Origin: Sacculina carcini
Taxonomy: Eukaryota > Arthropoda > Thecostraca > Sacculinidae
DNA: 64,000 bases
Assembly (NCBI GenBank): GCA_916048095.2
Contig: OU696584.1
Span: 5,265,849-5,329,848 of the forward strand
Reading direction: 5' to 3'
The position numbers and the translations under genes are program-made. This document shows positions 41,558-52,144 of this stretch, in pieces (position 1 is the stretch's first letter; each line of letters starts with the position of its first letter). The notes below the pieces were generated by a model. The model was not told the DNA's origin, made no database searches, and saw nothing but the letters and a program-made list of their open reading frames with translations.

Positions 41558-41592
41558 CTCCTGCTTTCTACTAGAGCCGTAGAAAGCAGGAG
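41558..41592. repeat. 14-bp perfect hairpin
   Basis: CTCCTGCTTTCTAC and GTAGAAAGCAGGAG with a 7-base loop; conserved in D2 at 61170-61204. Confidence 0.9.
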
Positions 41593-41811
41593 GGCTCTAG
41601 TATCAAGTGATTCAACGTGCCATCTGGTCCAGCGCTGATACGATACGATGAACACCGGCTGAGCGATGACTCACCGACCGTGAGTGAATCTGACAATGGC
41701 GTATCTAGAAACTGAAATATGCGAGTGACCAGCTATAAGCAGAAGCTATAAGCTAAGCTATAAGCTACATTTATTAGATGTATGTTATATCCCAATCTCA
41801 TTACAGGTATA
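41593..41811. other. Unassigned segment with GCTATAA repeats
   Basis: AAGCTATAAGC is repeated three to four times at 41730-41768. No gene seen. Confidence 0.5.
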
Positions 41812-41905
41812 CAGAGCCTAAACTAACCAAGTCTAGCCTAACCTAACCCATCTAACCCAACCTAACATTACCTAAGCTATCCTAACCAAAGCTAACCTAC
41901 CCTAC
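41812..41905 (+). repeat. Degenerate CCTAA-rich repeat
   Basis: About 90 bases of CCTAAC, CTAACC and CCTAACC variants. It resembles the reverse of the arthropod-type TTAGG telomere repeat but is irregular; an interstitial relic is possible. D2 copy at 61424-61517. Confidence 0.5.
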
Positions 41906-42219
41906 CATAAACTTCACGTAGCTGATATAAATTGTCAAAGATGATCACTCACATAACTCAGTCTCTAGATACGCCACTATCAGATTCACTCACGGCCTGT
42001 AGCATCGTGGCTATCGCTCGGTGTTCATCGCATAGCAGTAAGCGTTGGATCAATTGGTACGTTGGCTTGAATGGTCGTAACCCCTTTTCCGTCAGCGCCC
42101 AGCCCTTTCCTCGCGCTGAGGTGCCAACTAATACTGTGTGGCTCTCATACGCTGTCTTTGTTGTCGCCCATTGGACATTTTGCTTTGCGAAATGTGTTTA
42201 ACAATGAGCTCTCAATAAA
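41906..42219. other. Unassigned segment
   Basis: Contains TGAGTGAATCTG and its reverse complement (41680 and 41985), so 41600-42060 may be a decayed inverted element. No gene recognised. Confidence 0.35.
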
Positions 42220-42492
42220 TTGTTATCACATGTGTTTTCTAGTGTTTTTCTTGTTGTGTGTGTACTTGTGTGTATGTCTGCTTTGTATTGTGTGTGTTGT
42301 ATGCTTGTTTTTTGTTGTGACATTTCGTATGCATGTGTTATGTGTTGTGTATTTGTGCTTGCATGCGTCTTGTATTATGTGTTTATTTGTATGTTTGTTT
42401 TGCGTTGTGTGTGTGTGCCTTCTCACACCGTGGATTTGTCATTTCTGCTGATGATGTGTGGCGATGCTGAAATGAATCCCGGTCCTGAAGTA
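42220..42492 (+). pseudogene. LINE ORF N-terminal part with 2A-like motif, copy 1
   Basis: The frame ends in VDLSFLLMMCGDAEMNPGP (2A-like block at 42460-42486) followed by E and a GTAAGT. The 2A consensus is D(V/I)ExNPGP; here V is A. Such motifs at the front of CR1/L2-like LINE frames are known to cause ribosome skipping. Upstream residues are cysteine- and valine-rich through GT-rich DNA, so only the last 25 or so codons look real. Confidence 0.55.
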
Positions 42493-42519
42493 AGTATTTA
42501 TTCATTTTATTTTATTAAT

Positions 42520-42660
42520 GGTTCAGCACGACGGGCGGGCTTAAATACGAGGCTGTTCGAGGGAAAATATTTTGCAGCATCAAAAAATAAAAACTTTCAT
42601 ATTCAGACTTTTCTATTGGTTAAAACTTTATAGGGGTTTACTTAGTTATTTTTAAATTTG
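42520..42660 (+). mobile_element. Isolated Helitron 3' module
   Basis: TTCAGCACGACGGGCGGGC followed by AAATACGAGGC, TTCGAGGGAAAATATTTTGC and CTTTTCTATTGGTTAAAAC. This is one hairpin module of the Helitron 3' half, the only Helitron sequence in the D block. Confidence 0.65.
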
Positions 42661-43125
42661 TATTCCTTTTTGAAATAGAGCAGATAATAAGATAATTTTG
42701 ATAACGGGATGTATAGTTGCAGATCATCAGCGTAGATATGGTATGAAATAGGGAATTTTCGTAGAATAGGGCAGATAGAAGATATATACAGATTGAATAG
42801 GAGAAGACCAAGAATAGAGCCCTGAGGCACACCGTTAGAAAGCAAAAGAGGGGAAGAAAAGGAAGAGTTAGAACGCACAGAAAGAAACGGCTTGAAAAAC
42901 ATGAAGTCATGAGTGAGAGAGCAAAAGAGGATAAGCCAATAAGGAAGGGAGGTATTTGAACAATATAGGGTGTTTAACAAGATCGAAGGCGGAGGAAAGA
43001 TCAAATAGGACGAGGAGGACTGAGTCACCGGAGGCAAACGATTGGAAGATACCATTTACAAGGCAAAGTAAAAAAGATTCGGTAAAATGATGTGAGACGA
43101 AACCGAACACAAGTCTCCGATACAT
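42642..43125 (-). pseudogene. LINE reverse-transcriptase fragment (family f), copy 1
   Basis: Minus strand, two frames: VLLVLFDLSSAFDLVKHPIL (motif A), LSNGVPQGSILGLLLFNLYI (motif B), YHIYADDLQLY (catalytic motif C). All three catalytic motifs survive, but the frame shifts between A and B (about 42900-43050) and both ends are missing. CR1/jockey-like. Confidence 0.8.
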
Positions 43126-43142
43126 TGTGAATTGTCAATATT

Positions 43143-43168
43143 ATATTATTATTATTATTATTATTAAT
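43143..43168. repeat. (ATT)n microsatellite
   Basis: ATT repeats followed by AATTACAG, which reads as a splice acceptor on the plus strand. Confidence 0.9.
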
Positions 43169-43439
43169 TACAGGCAAATCCAGTAGCATGGGAAGAGTGC
43201 AAGCACTATTACCACCCTAAAGTGGCCCCATGTACCGGAAGCGCCCAAAAGATTCAGAGAGAAAGAGAGCTCGAAGAGAAAAAAGTCTAGAAAGAGCGTT
43301 GGAAAGAAAATAATAAATAAATAACAATAAATAATATACCATCATCCGATAACAAACCATAATGTCACTCCGCCCACGTTCCTCAATAAATAATAACAAT
43401 CAACAATAAATATGTGATTCAGTAAATAACAGCCATCAA

Positions 43440-43905
43440 TAAATAAGAATAAATATTAATGAATAAGTAATAAATAACAATCAAGAACAATACATATGAT
43501 TCAATAAGAAACATCCAACAAACAATATTAATATGATTCAATAAGTAACAACAACACAAATAAATATGATTCAATAAACAATAACACCAATAAATATGAT
43601 TCAATAAACAACAACAACAATAAATATGATTGAATAAACAGCAACAACAATAAATATGATTCAATAAACAACAACAACTATAAATATGATTCAATAAGCA
43701 GCAACAACAATAAATATGATTCAATAAACAACAACAGCCAACACTGAGTAAAAGTATAATTTAATAAATAACAACAACCAATAATAAATATTAATAAATA
43801 GAGAGTAAAATAGGAATAAATATAAATAAATACAAAATAAATAACAATAAGCATAAATAAATAACAATAAATATGAATAAATATATCATTAATAAGACTC
43901 AATAG
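43440..43905 (-). repeat. 30-bp minisatellite and A/T-rich tail
   Basis: Core 43561-43740: six units of TAAATATGATTCAATAAACA plus ACAACAACAA, exactly 30 bp each. Flanks hold degenerate AATAAATA units. On the minus strand it follows directly after the stop codon of the LINE at 43906, so it is probably that LINE's 3' tail. Confidence 0.85.
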
Positions 43906-45136
43906 TCAATTCCGCTCTTTCAGTAGCATTTCATTTACTTTGGCTTTGAATTTGTTCAAATTGTTCTGCGAGAAAGCCTCCTCCTTCAACGTGTTCCAAG
44001 TAGACACAGTGGCCGGAAGAAAGCTACGTTGGAATTGTTTTGTACGACAATGAGTTGGAACCATGCACTGGGAATGCTTTTTGGATGTAAACCGTGTGCT
44101 TCTTGCTGCCTCGAAATCATCAGGAATTGACTTGCTCATCGGATGATGGTCGTTGTGCTTGATCTTGTACAGCATGCACACGCTGCTGACCTTTCGACGA
44201 TGGCAAATATCACCAAGAACCAATCACCACAGAGGAACTTGTTCTAACAACTCTGTTGATGAGATTGAGGTGACAATCCGCAGCAGAAGACCACACGGGG
44301 GCGCAGTACTCCAGAATTGGCAAAATTAAACAGCGAAAACAACCTTTTGAGATTGTGCTGCTACCGAACATCCGATATGCCTTTCTTATAATTCCCAGTT
44401 TCCGCGATGCCGAACAAACTAGCTTCCGAATGTGACTCTCAAACGTCAGCTTTGAGTCTACATGTACTCCCAATATTTTGAGCTCATCACACACGTTGAG
44501 TTGGGCGTCATTTATGAGGATAGTTCCATGTGAGGGCTGAACGGTACGTGACCTAGAAAACAACAAGCATTTAGATTTCAAAGTGTTCAGCATCATATTC
44601 CACCTCTCACACCACTTCAGGACGCTGCTGAGATCGTCGTTGACCGTTTGACGCACCTGTGGTCTGTCCGAAGGAGATGAAATTACAGCCATCAAGGTTA
44701 TATCATCAGCATATCCATATACAGGCTTGCGTGTGGTTGTGTACAGGTCAGCGGTGTAAATGTTGCACAAAACAGGACCCAGCACACTTCCCTGCGGGAC
44801 ACCGGACACAATGCTCTGCCAGCCACTGTATGCTCCATCGATGGCAACACGTTGTACGCGATTGGATAGAAATTGATGCAAAACACTTAGCAAACGGCCG
44901 CCGACTCCAATGTTTCTCAGTTTTTGCAACAAGCCCTGGTGGCTCACACGGTCAAATGCCGCCGAGAAATCCAACTGCACAATCCAGGCTTCACTGCCTT
45001 TGTCTAGCACTTGCTGGAGCTCATGCGTGATAGTAAGCAGAGCGTCAGTCGTGCTGAGTTTTTTGCGGTATACAAATTGGTTTTCCGACAGCAGATTGTT
45101 GCTCTCCAGGTACTTGGACAGTCTGGAAGATATCAA
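43906..45136 (-). pseudogene. APE-type LINE ORF2, 5'-truncated, one frameshift
   Basis: 308 codons from 45136 to 44210: QFVYRKKLSTTDALL, LDFSAAFDRVSHQGL (motif A), SGVPQGSVLGPVL (motif B), YGYADDITL (catalytic), LGVHVDSKLTF, LPILEYCAPVW. The C-terminal 105 codons (44223-43906: FTSKKHSQCMVP, STWNTLKEEAF) continue in another frame, so one indel lies in the short overlap near 44215. The N-terminal endonuclease is missing. The rest is well preserved, so this is a fairly young truncated insertion of a jockey/CR1-like LINE. Confidence 0.85.
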
Positions 45137-45208
45137 GTGCTAGAGTATTTTATGAGTATTAATTCGTATTAATTATTTAATTATTAGTATTAATTCGAAA
45201 GTATTAAT
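45137..45208. other. AT-rich linker
   Basis: Repeats of TATTAATTCG between the LINE and the Helitron; a CTAG occurs at 45140. Confidence 0.5.
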
Positions 45209-48200
45209 TCCTTGTAGAAGACAAAATTATCCGTGACTTGCTTTAGGCTCACTTTGGAAAATTAAAAATTATACCGTATTGTAGAAAACGAAATTTCTAG
45301 CACGATGGTATACTTTATTGTTATGTGTTACAAATATTTCTTGAGAAATAGGTAGAAAAATGAATTAATTTTAATCACCCGGTGTTCAAGTGCAATTTTG
45401 GATGTATTTGAGAATTTTGCCAATTTTACACGTTATTTGTATCATTTGTGGGTATAAATTATAGCTTATCTTGTAGAACACAAAATTATCTACACAGTAG
45501 TATATTCCTGTGTAATCGCAAATGCGCATAATAGCTGTCAAATTGGCAATATATCCTTTTGACTTTACACCGCCGAAACTTCCTTCAGATACACTTTGAA
45601 AAATTACAAATTATACCGTATTGTAGAAAACAAGATTTCTAGCACGATGGCATAATTTATTTTTATGTGTAACAAATATTTACTGAGAAATGGTAGAAAA
45701 ATGAATATATCTTAGTCGCCCGGTGTTCATGTGTAATTTTCGATGTAATTGAGAATTTTGCCAATTTTACACGTTTTTTGTATCATTTGTGGGTATAAAT
45801 TATAGCTTATCTTGTAGAAGACAAAATTCTCTACACAGTAGTATATTCTTGTGTAATCGCAAGTGCGTAAATTGTGTTTGGACTTCAGTGAAATTAAATC
45901 AGTGTATATTCATGTGTAATCGCAAGTGCGCATAATAGCTGTCAAATTGGCAACATGACATTTTGATTTTACACCGCCGTAACTTCCTTTAGATACATTT
46001 TGGAAAATTAAAAATTCTACCGTATTGTAGAAAACAAAATTTCTAGCACGATGGTATAATTCATTTTAATGTGTGACAATTAGTTTTTGAGGAATAGGTA
46101 GAAAAATGAATTAATTTTAGTCACCCGGTGTTCAAGTGTAATTTTGGATGTATTTGCGAATTTTGCCAATTTTACACGTGTTTTGTATCATTTTTGGGTA
46201 TAAATTATAACATATCCTGTAGAACACAAAATTATCTACACAGTAGTATATTCCTGTGTAATCGCAAGTGCGCATAATAGCTGTCAAATTGGCAATATGT
46301 CCTTTTGACTTTACACCGCCGTAACTTCCTTTAGATACACTTCGGAAAATTACAAATTATACCGTATTGTAGAAAACAAGATTTCTAGCACGATGGTATA
46401 ATTTATTTTTATGTGTAACAAATATTTACTGAGAAATGGTAGAAAAATGAATATATTTTAGTCGCCCGGTGTTCATGTGTAATTTTGGATGTAATTGAGA
46501 ATTTTGCCAATTTTACACGTTTTTTGTATCATTTGTGGGTATAAATTATAACTTATATTGTAGAACACAAAATTCTCTACACAGTAGTATATTCTTGTGT
46601 AATCGCAAGTGCGTAAATTGTGTTTGGACTTCAGTGAAATTAAATCAGTGTATATTCATGTGTAATCGCAAGTGCGCATAATAGCTGTCAAATTGGCAAC
46701 ATGACATTTTGATTTTACACCGCCGTAACTTCCTTTAGATACATTTTGGAAAATTAAAAATTCTACCGTATTGTAGAAAACAAAATTTCTAGCACGATGG
46801 TATAATTCATTTTAATGTGTGACAGTTAGTTTTTGAGGAATAGGTAGAAAAATGAATTAATTTTAGTCACCCGGTGTTCAAGTGTAATTTTGGATGTATT
46901 TGCGAATTTTGCCAATTTTACACGTGTTTTGTATCATTTTTGGGTATAAATTATAACATATCCTGTAGAACACAAAATTATCTACACAGTAGTATATTCC
47001 TGTGTAATCGCAAGTGCGCATAATAGCTGTCAAATTGGCAATATGTCCTTTTGACTTTACACCGCCGTAACTTCCTTTAGATACACTTCGGAAAATTACA
47101 AACTATACCGTATTGTAGAAAACAAGATTTCTAGCACGATGGTATAATTTATTTTTATGTGTAACAAATATTTACTGAGAAATGGTAGAAAAATGAATAT
47201 ATTTTAGTCGCCCGGTGTTCATGTGTAATTTTGGATGTAATTGAGAATTTTGCCAATTTTACACGTTTTTTGTATCATTTGTGGGTATAAATTATAACTT
47301 ATATTGTAGAACACAAAATTCTCTACACAGTAGTATATTCTTGTGTAATCGCAAGTGCGTAAATTGTGTTTGGACTTCAGTGAAATTAAATCAGTGTATA
47401 TTCATGTGTAATCGCAAGTGCGCATAATAGCTGTCAAATTGGCAACATGACATTTTGACTTTACACAGCCGTAACTTCCTTTAGATACATTTTGGAAAAT
47501 TAAAAATTCTACCGTATTGTAGAAAACCAAATTTCTAGCACGATGGTATAATTCATTTTAATGTGTGACAATTAGTTTTTGAGGAATAGGTAGAAAAATG
47601 AATTAATTTTAGTCACCCGGTGTTCAAGTGAAATTTTGGATGTATTTGAGAATTTTGCCAATTTCTCACGTTTTTTGTATCATTTGTGGGTATAAATTAA
47701 CAAATTTCTTGTAGAACACAAAATTATCTACACAATAGTATAATTTGTATAGCTGTAACATTGCTGGTTTATGAGGAATAGATAGCGGAATATTGACCAA
47801 AATATTCACGTTTTTTTGTGCTAATTTTGCCTTTTTGATTTTGTCATTTTGACTTCACACCACCGTAACTTTTTTAATACACTTTGGAAAATTAAAAACT
47901 ATACCGTGTTGTAGCAAACAAAATTTTCCAGCATGATAGTATTATTTATTAAGATGTGTGATAATTAGTTTTTGAGGAATAGAGAAAAAAGTATAGAAAA
48001 TCGGACGCGTGGAGTTTAAATTTTTAGACTGAATTTTTTTCCATTTTACATGTTTTATATCCAATTTTTGGGTATAAATTATAATGTTTTGAGTAGAACA
48101 GAAAATTTTCTACACATTGGTATTATGTTTATAGTTGTACCATTGCTGGTTTAGTAAGAGTAGTCTTCAAAAAATTGACCAAAATTTCCGCATTTTTCAG

Positions 48201-48402
48201 GGTTAATTTTATCTTCTCACCGCGATAACTTTTTTTGGTTTCATTTTTTAAATTAAAAATATAACCTACAGTGTAGACAAAAACATTTCCAACATGATGG
48301 TATAAATTTGCAGCAGGTACGCCAAGTGATTGCTGACTAGCAGCTCGTAGAAAATGGACCAAGGAAGGTGGGACACACACACACAGACACACACACACAC
48401 AA
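45209..48402 (-). mobile_element. Helitron H8, 5' half only
   Basis: Minus strand. The 5' side at about 48400 has the (GT)n and CCACCTTCCTTGGTCC block. The array markers lie at 45509, 45850, 45913, 46255, 46596, 46659, 47001, 47342 and 47405, a regular 341, 63, 342 cycle. The 3' half with the hairpins and the AAAAGAGATCC start are both lost. Confidence 0.8.
45509..47410 (-). repeat. 746-bp higher-order repeat in H8
   Basis: The GCGTAAATTG marker is at 45865, 46611 and 47357, exactly 746 apart. Units differ by only a few bases, so this is recent amplification. Confidence 0.92.
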
Positions 48403-48428
48403 ATTAAAATAAGTATACACAAATAAGT

Positions 48429-48479
48429 ATAGTATACACTGTAAGTTATACGAAAAATTTAACTTACAGTGTATACTAT
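48429..48479. repeat. 20-bp perfect hairpin at a Helitron orientation switch
   Basis: ATAGTATACACTGTAAGTTA (48429-48448) and its exact complement (48460-48479), 11-base loop. Minus-strand Helitron sequence lies left and plus-strand Helitron sequence right of it. Confidence 0.93.
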
Positions 48480-48955
48480 TGTGTAGATAATTTTGTGTTC
48501 TACAAGAAAAATTAGAATTATACCCTGCAAATAATACAAAAAACGTGTAAAATTGGCAAAATTCTCAAAGACATCCAAAATTACACTTGAACACCGGGCG
48601 AATAAAATTAATTCATTTTTCTACTATTTCTCAGTAACTATTTGTTACACATTAAAATAAATTATACCATCGTGTTAGAAATCTTGTTTTCTACAATACG
48701 GTATAATTTGTAATTTTCCAAAGGGTATCTGAAGGAAGTAACGGCGTTGTAAAGTCAAAAGCACATATTGCCAATTTGACAGCTATTATGCGCACTTGCG
48801 ATTACACAGGAATATACACCGATTAAATTTCACTGAAGCCCAATCACAATTAAGAATGCATCATATTAGCTCCAAGCATGGATGGTGTGGTTTTATTGGG
48901 TACACTTTAATTAATGCTACACTATACTGAATAGAAAGGCTTTCATCAAGAATTA
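48480..48955 (+). mobile_element. Helitron fragment H9
   Basis: Last array unit and the unique linker AAGAATGCATCATATTAGCT plus CATGGATGGTGTGG, cut off before the first hairpin. Confidence 0.75.
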
Positions 48956-50069
48956 GAATAGAATAGAATTTCTAGAATTTTCATTGTTTTGTACGTGTTA
49001 GTGTTCTGAATTATTCCGCACGACGGGTAGGTTTAAATATGAGGTGGATTAAGGGATAATATTTTGTCAAATTTATAATTAAAATATTCACATTTAGATT
49101 TTTATTGGTGAACGTATTTACAGGTTAAATTTTTTTCTTTTTAATTTTTATATAGTTTATTCTAGGAATTGAATATGCATTTAATTTTATGAATTGTTGA
49201 GCACGACGGGCAGGTTTCCATATGAGGCGGGTTAAAGGAAAATATGTTGCCAAAATAAAAATATAAATAATTAAATTTAGGCTTTTCAATTGAGTAAGAT
49301 TTTAATGAATATATCTTTTTTCTTTTATAATTTGCAATATGTTTATTAATTAAATATGAATTTCATTTTATGAATTGCTCCGCACAACTGGCGTTTTTCA
49401 ATGCTAGACGGTGATATTAAGTTATAAAAGTATATAAAATATTTAAATATTAAATATAAATATAAATTATTATATATGTAATATAATATAATATAATGAA
49501 ATAATAATGTAATAATATAATATATTATATATTATTATAATTTTATATTAAATATAAATATTTTGAAAACATTATGATACAAAAGTTTAGTCACTTTTCA
49601 TTGTTTTGAGTCTGAGTTCAGAATTATTCAGCACGACGGGCAGGTCTAAATATGAGGCGATTTAGGCAAACTATTTTGTCAAAAAAATAAAAAAATATAG
49701 AAATTTAGATTTTATATGGGTTTACTCCATTCATTTTTAATTCATATTCCTTTTATCTTATGAATTGAATACAAATTTATTGGTATGAATTGTTCCGCAC
49801 GACGGGCGTGTTTATATGCTAGCATTTTCATTGTTTGTTACGTGGTTGTGTTCTAAATTATTCCGCACGACGGGCAGGTTCATATATGAGGCGGATTGAG
49901 GGATAATATTTTGTCAAATTTAAAATAAAAATATTAAGATTTAGAGTTTTCCATTGGTGAACGTATATACAGATTAAATTTTTTGCTTTTTTATTTGTAT
50001 TCAGTTTATTTTATGGATTGAATATGAATTTTACTTTATGAATTGTTTCGCACGACGGGCGGATTCAAA
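48956..50069 (+). mobile_element. Array of Helitron 3'-end modules
   Basis: Hairpins of the CCGCACGACGGG type at about 49016, 49199, 49380, 49631, 49795, 49863 and 50047. Two are followed at the correct distance by CTAG (49404-49407 and 49819-49822), so at least two true 3' ends lie in series. The stretch 49415-49570 between is almost pure A/T. Confidence 0.7.
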
Positions 50070-50075
50070 TCTATA

Positions 50076-50165
<90 letters not shown>

Positions 50166-50176
50166 AGATCATCTGT

Positions 50177-50231
<55 letters not shown>
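50070..50231 (+). mobile_element. Helitron 5' end with (TA)n and (GT)n
   Basis: TCTATATCTATATATA, TA repeats to 50162, AAGAGATCATCTGTGTG, then (GT)n to 50231. It begins right after the module array (head-to-tail) and is cut by LINE sequence at 50232. Confidence 0.7.
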
Positions 50232-50235
<4 letters not shown>

Positions 50236-50786
50236 TCAGATCACTGCACTATACAACCACACTGCTCACAAAACTCACACAGACTACGATGGGTAACATA
50301 AACACAACAAAACAACCACACCGAAAACTACTCATAACACTCGACATCAGCAAAGCCTTCGACAGAGTTCCACGACACAATCTCACAAACAAAATACTAA
50401 ACACTACACTTCACAATAACACGAAGAGATGGCAGATGGCAGATGCGCTGGCAGATGCGCCCATGTGAGGTAAAACGGGCAATCATCCCACACACGCAAC
50501 ATAACAAACGGAGTCCCTCAGGGCTCCGTTTTAGCACCAACACTATTCAACCTATACCTACATGACATGCCAGCACCCAACACTCCATCCATACAGATAT
50601 CATCATATGCAGACGGCATTACAATCACAAGCACACACAGACACGCCGACACAGCAGTGCACACACTACAACCTTACATCAACACACTACAACAATGGTT
50701 CACCACAAACAAACTGAACATTGCATCGGCCAAATTCACAGCCACACTCATTACCAACTGGACATCCGAACAACCGGTTTGTCTGT
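50236..50786 (+). pseudogene. LINE reverse-transcriptase fragment (family d), copy 3
   Basis: Same family as 37800-38240: LITLDISKAFDRVPRHNL, NGVPQGSVLAPTLFNLY, then ISSYADGITITSTHRHADTA and NTLQQWFTTNKLNI. The catalytic YADD reads YADG here, and the frame breaks near 50470. It extends about 200 bases further than the D copies. Confidence 0.8.
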
Positions 50787-50792
50787 CCGGTA

Positions 50793-50900
50793 GTGTACAA
50801 CCGGTTTGTCTGTGTGTATGTGCGCTTGTGTGTTGGCGACTAGAGGCTCGTGTTTGACCTGTGACGCACGCGGGTCATTGACCGCGTGTCTCTGTATGTA
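50793..50900 (+). repeat. R108, copy 2
   Basis: Joined to the LINE end through a 16-bp repeat CAACCGGTTTGTCTGT (50771-50786 and 50798-50813). Confidence 0.85.
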
Positions 50901-50905
50901 TGTGC

Positions 50906-50907
<2 letters not shown>

Positions 50908-50967
<60 letters not shown>
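50908..50967. repeat. (TA)n microsatellite
   Basis: TA tract between R108 and the fold-back element. Confidence 0.97.
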
Positions 50968-50971
<4 letters not shown>

Positions 50972-51436
50972 TTTTAAATCTCATTATCCCATTTTTGCCC
51001 TAAAATGACTACTACAAAACACAGCTGACATATAATATATTCATGTAAAATAGGTGTTTTCTGTATATATAAATGTGCTGTGTTTTTACACTACGCCACT
51101 AAAGGTTCTATTTTTAGACGCGGTGGCATGGAAATACCTGGAAAAAACATCAAAACAACTGTGTGTGGAAGTCATGTGCTTGGCACATGTGTGCAGCTGC
51201 AGTTTGCAAAATTCACGTGCCAAGCACATGACTTCCACACACAGTTGTTTTGATGTTTTTTCCAGGTATTTCCAAGCCACCGCGTCTAAAAATACAACCT
51301 TTTGTGGCGTAGTGTAAAAACACAGCACATTTATATATACAGAAAACACCTATTTTACATGAATATATTATATGCCAGCTGTTTTTGTTGTAGTCACTTT
51401 AGGGCACACATGGAATAATGAGGTTTCAAATTGGTT
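50968..51436. mobile_element. Fold-back element (long inverted repeat, about 470 bp)
   Basis: Left arm about 50968-51186, right arm about 51217-51436, loop 30 bases. Inner 160 bp of the arms are nearly perfect; the outer part has several mismatches. Arms start near GAGATTTTAAATCTC and CTCATTATCCC. No target duplication stands out. Both strands give almost the same short frame because of the palindrome; it is not a gene. Confidence 0.8.
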
Positions 51437-51689
51437 TCGTTTCTGGTGCTCAAAAAGGTATATACACACGTTAATTAATACAAAAATAAATATAAAAAAC
51501 AACCAAGCTCGTGCTCGAAAATGTTTTTGCTCAAACACAAGTTTTCATCGGCAAAGAGTTTCAGTAACAAATGCATCGCCAAATGTTTGCTGTAAATAAT
51601 TGAGCGAAAACATTGTGATTAGCGCAGTTGATTTGTTCATGGCTTATCTAGAGAGGTCGAAATAAACTGTGCTGAATGAGGTCTTCAAC
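51437..51689. other. Unassigned segment
   Basis: Balanced sequence with no recognised motif or long frame. Confidence 0.5.
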
Positions 51690-51836
51690 GTTGGGTTGGG
51701 TGGGTATTTTTGGGGTAATTGGGTAATTTGTGTAAGGGGGTATTTTTAGGTAACAATTACCTGCAAAATTACCCAACCAACCACTCACGCAATTACCTAA
51801 CCAATTACTCGCACAATTACCTGAGTAATGGTTTCA
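51690..51836. repeat. Degenerate GGGTAATT / AATTACCC repeat cluster
   Basis: GGTTGGGTGGG and GGGTAATTGGGTAATT on the left, AATTACCCAACCAACC and AATTACCTAACCAATTAC on the right. The two sides are largely complementary and could fold. Confidence 0.7.
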
Positions 51837-51880
51837 GCATGTGGGTCGAAGTTGAGTTTATCGTTCATCATGTCACCCAG

Positions 51881-51944
51881 GACGGTGAGATTAGATTCAT
51901 CATGACACCCAGGACGGTGAGATTAGATTCATCATGACACCCAG
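51881..51944 (+). repeat. 32-bp tandem repeat, two units
   Basis: GACGGTGAGATTAGATTCAT plus CATGACACCCAG twice without change, with partial units on both sides. Confidence 0.93.
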
Positions 51945-52144
51945 GACACGAACCACGCAAATCGTCTGTACTATTTCACCGCCAATTTTATACTCGCACG
52001 AGCACAACTGCTTTCTGAGTGTAACGCTGAGCTTTCAACATTTGATTGAGTCAAGTCTCAACTCGCATTCACCGCAGCAGGTACAAAAACGACCAATTAG
52101 ACACTGTGGAATCTGGCCATCTGTAGTCATCTCGACACAATGAA
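51945..52144. other. Unassigned segment
   Basis: No gene or repeat recognised. Confidence 0.5.

Larger units (their letters stand above)
35993..43913 (+). repeat. Segmental duplication, copy D1
   Basis: Matches 56163-63538 in the same orientation from CATGTGTATTGTGC to GACTCAATAGT with scattered substitutions. Differences: D1 has extra sequence at about 36244-36720, about 89 bases more around 39612-39730, and six rather than eight minisatellite units. Offset is 19701 before and 19612 after that 89-base difference. Confidence 0.9.

Noticed and set aside
42226-42451. Cysteine-rich frames through GT-rich DNA before the 2A motif
   Set aside because: Length and residues differ between D1 and D2 because of insertions and deletions in the GT-rich part; only the end near the 2A looks like real coding sequence.
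43419-43902. Cysteine/leucine repeat frames (NHIYCCCCLL type)
   Set aside because: Translation of the 30-bp minisatellite; the unit is a multiple of three, so any frame stays open.
51054-51349. 87-codon frames on both strands with nearly the same sequence
   Set aside because: Consequence of the fold-back palindrome; not a gene.
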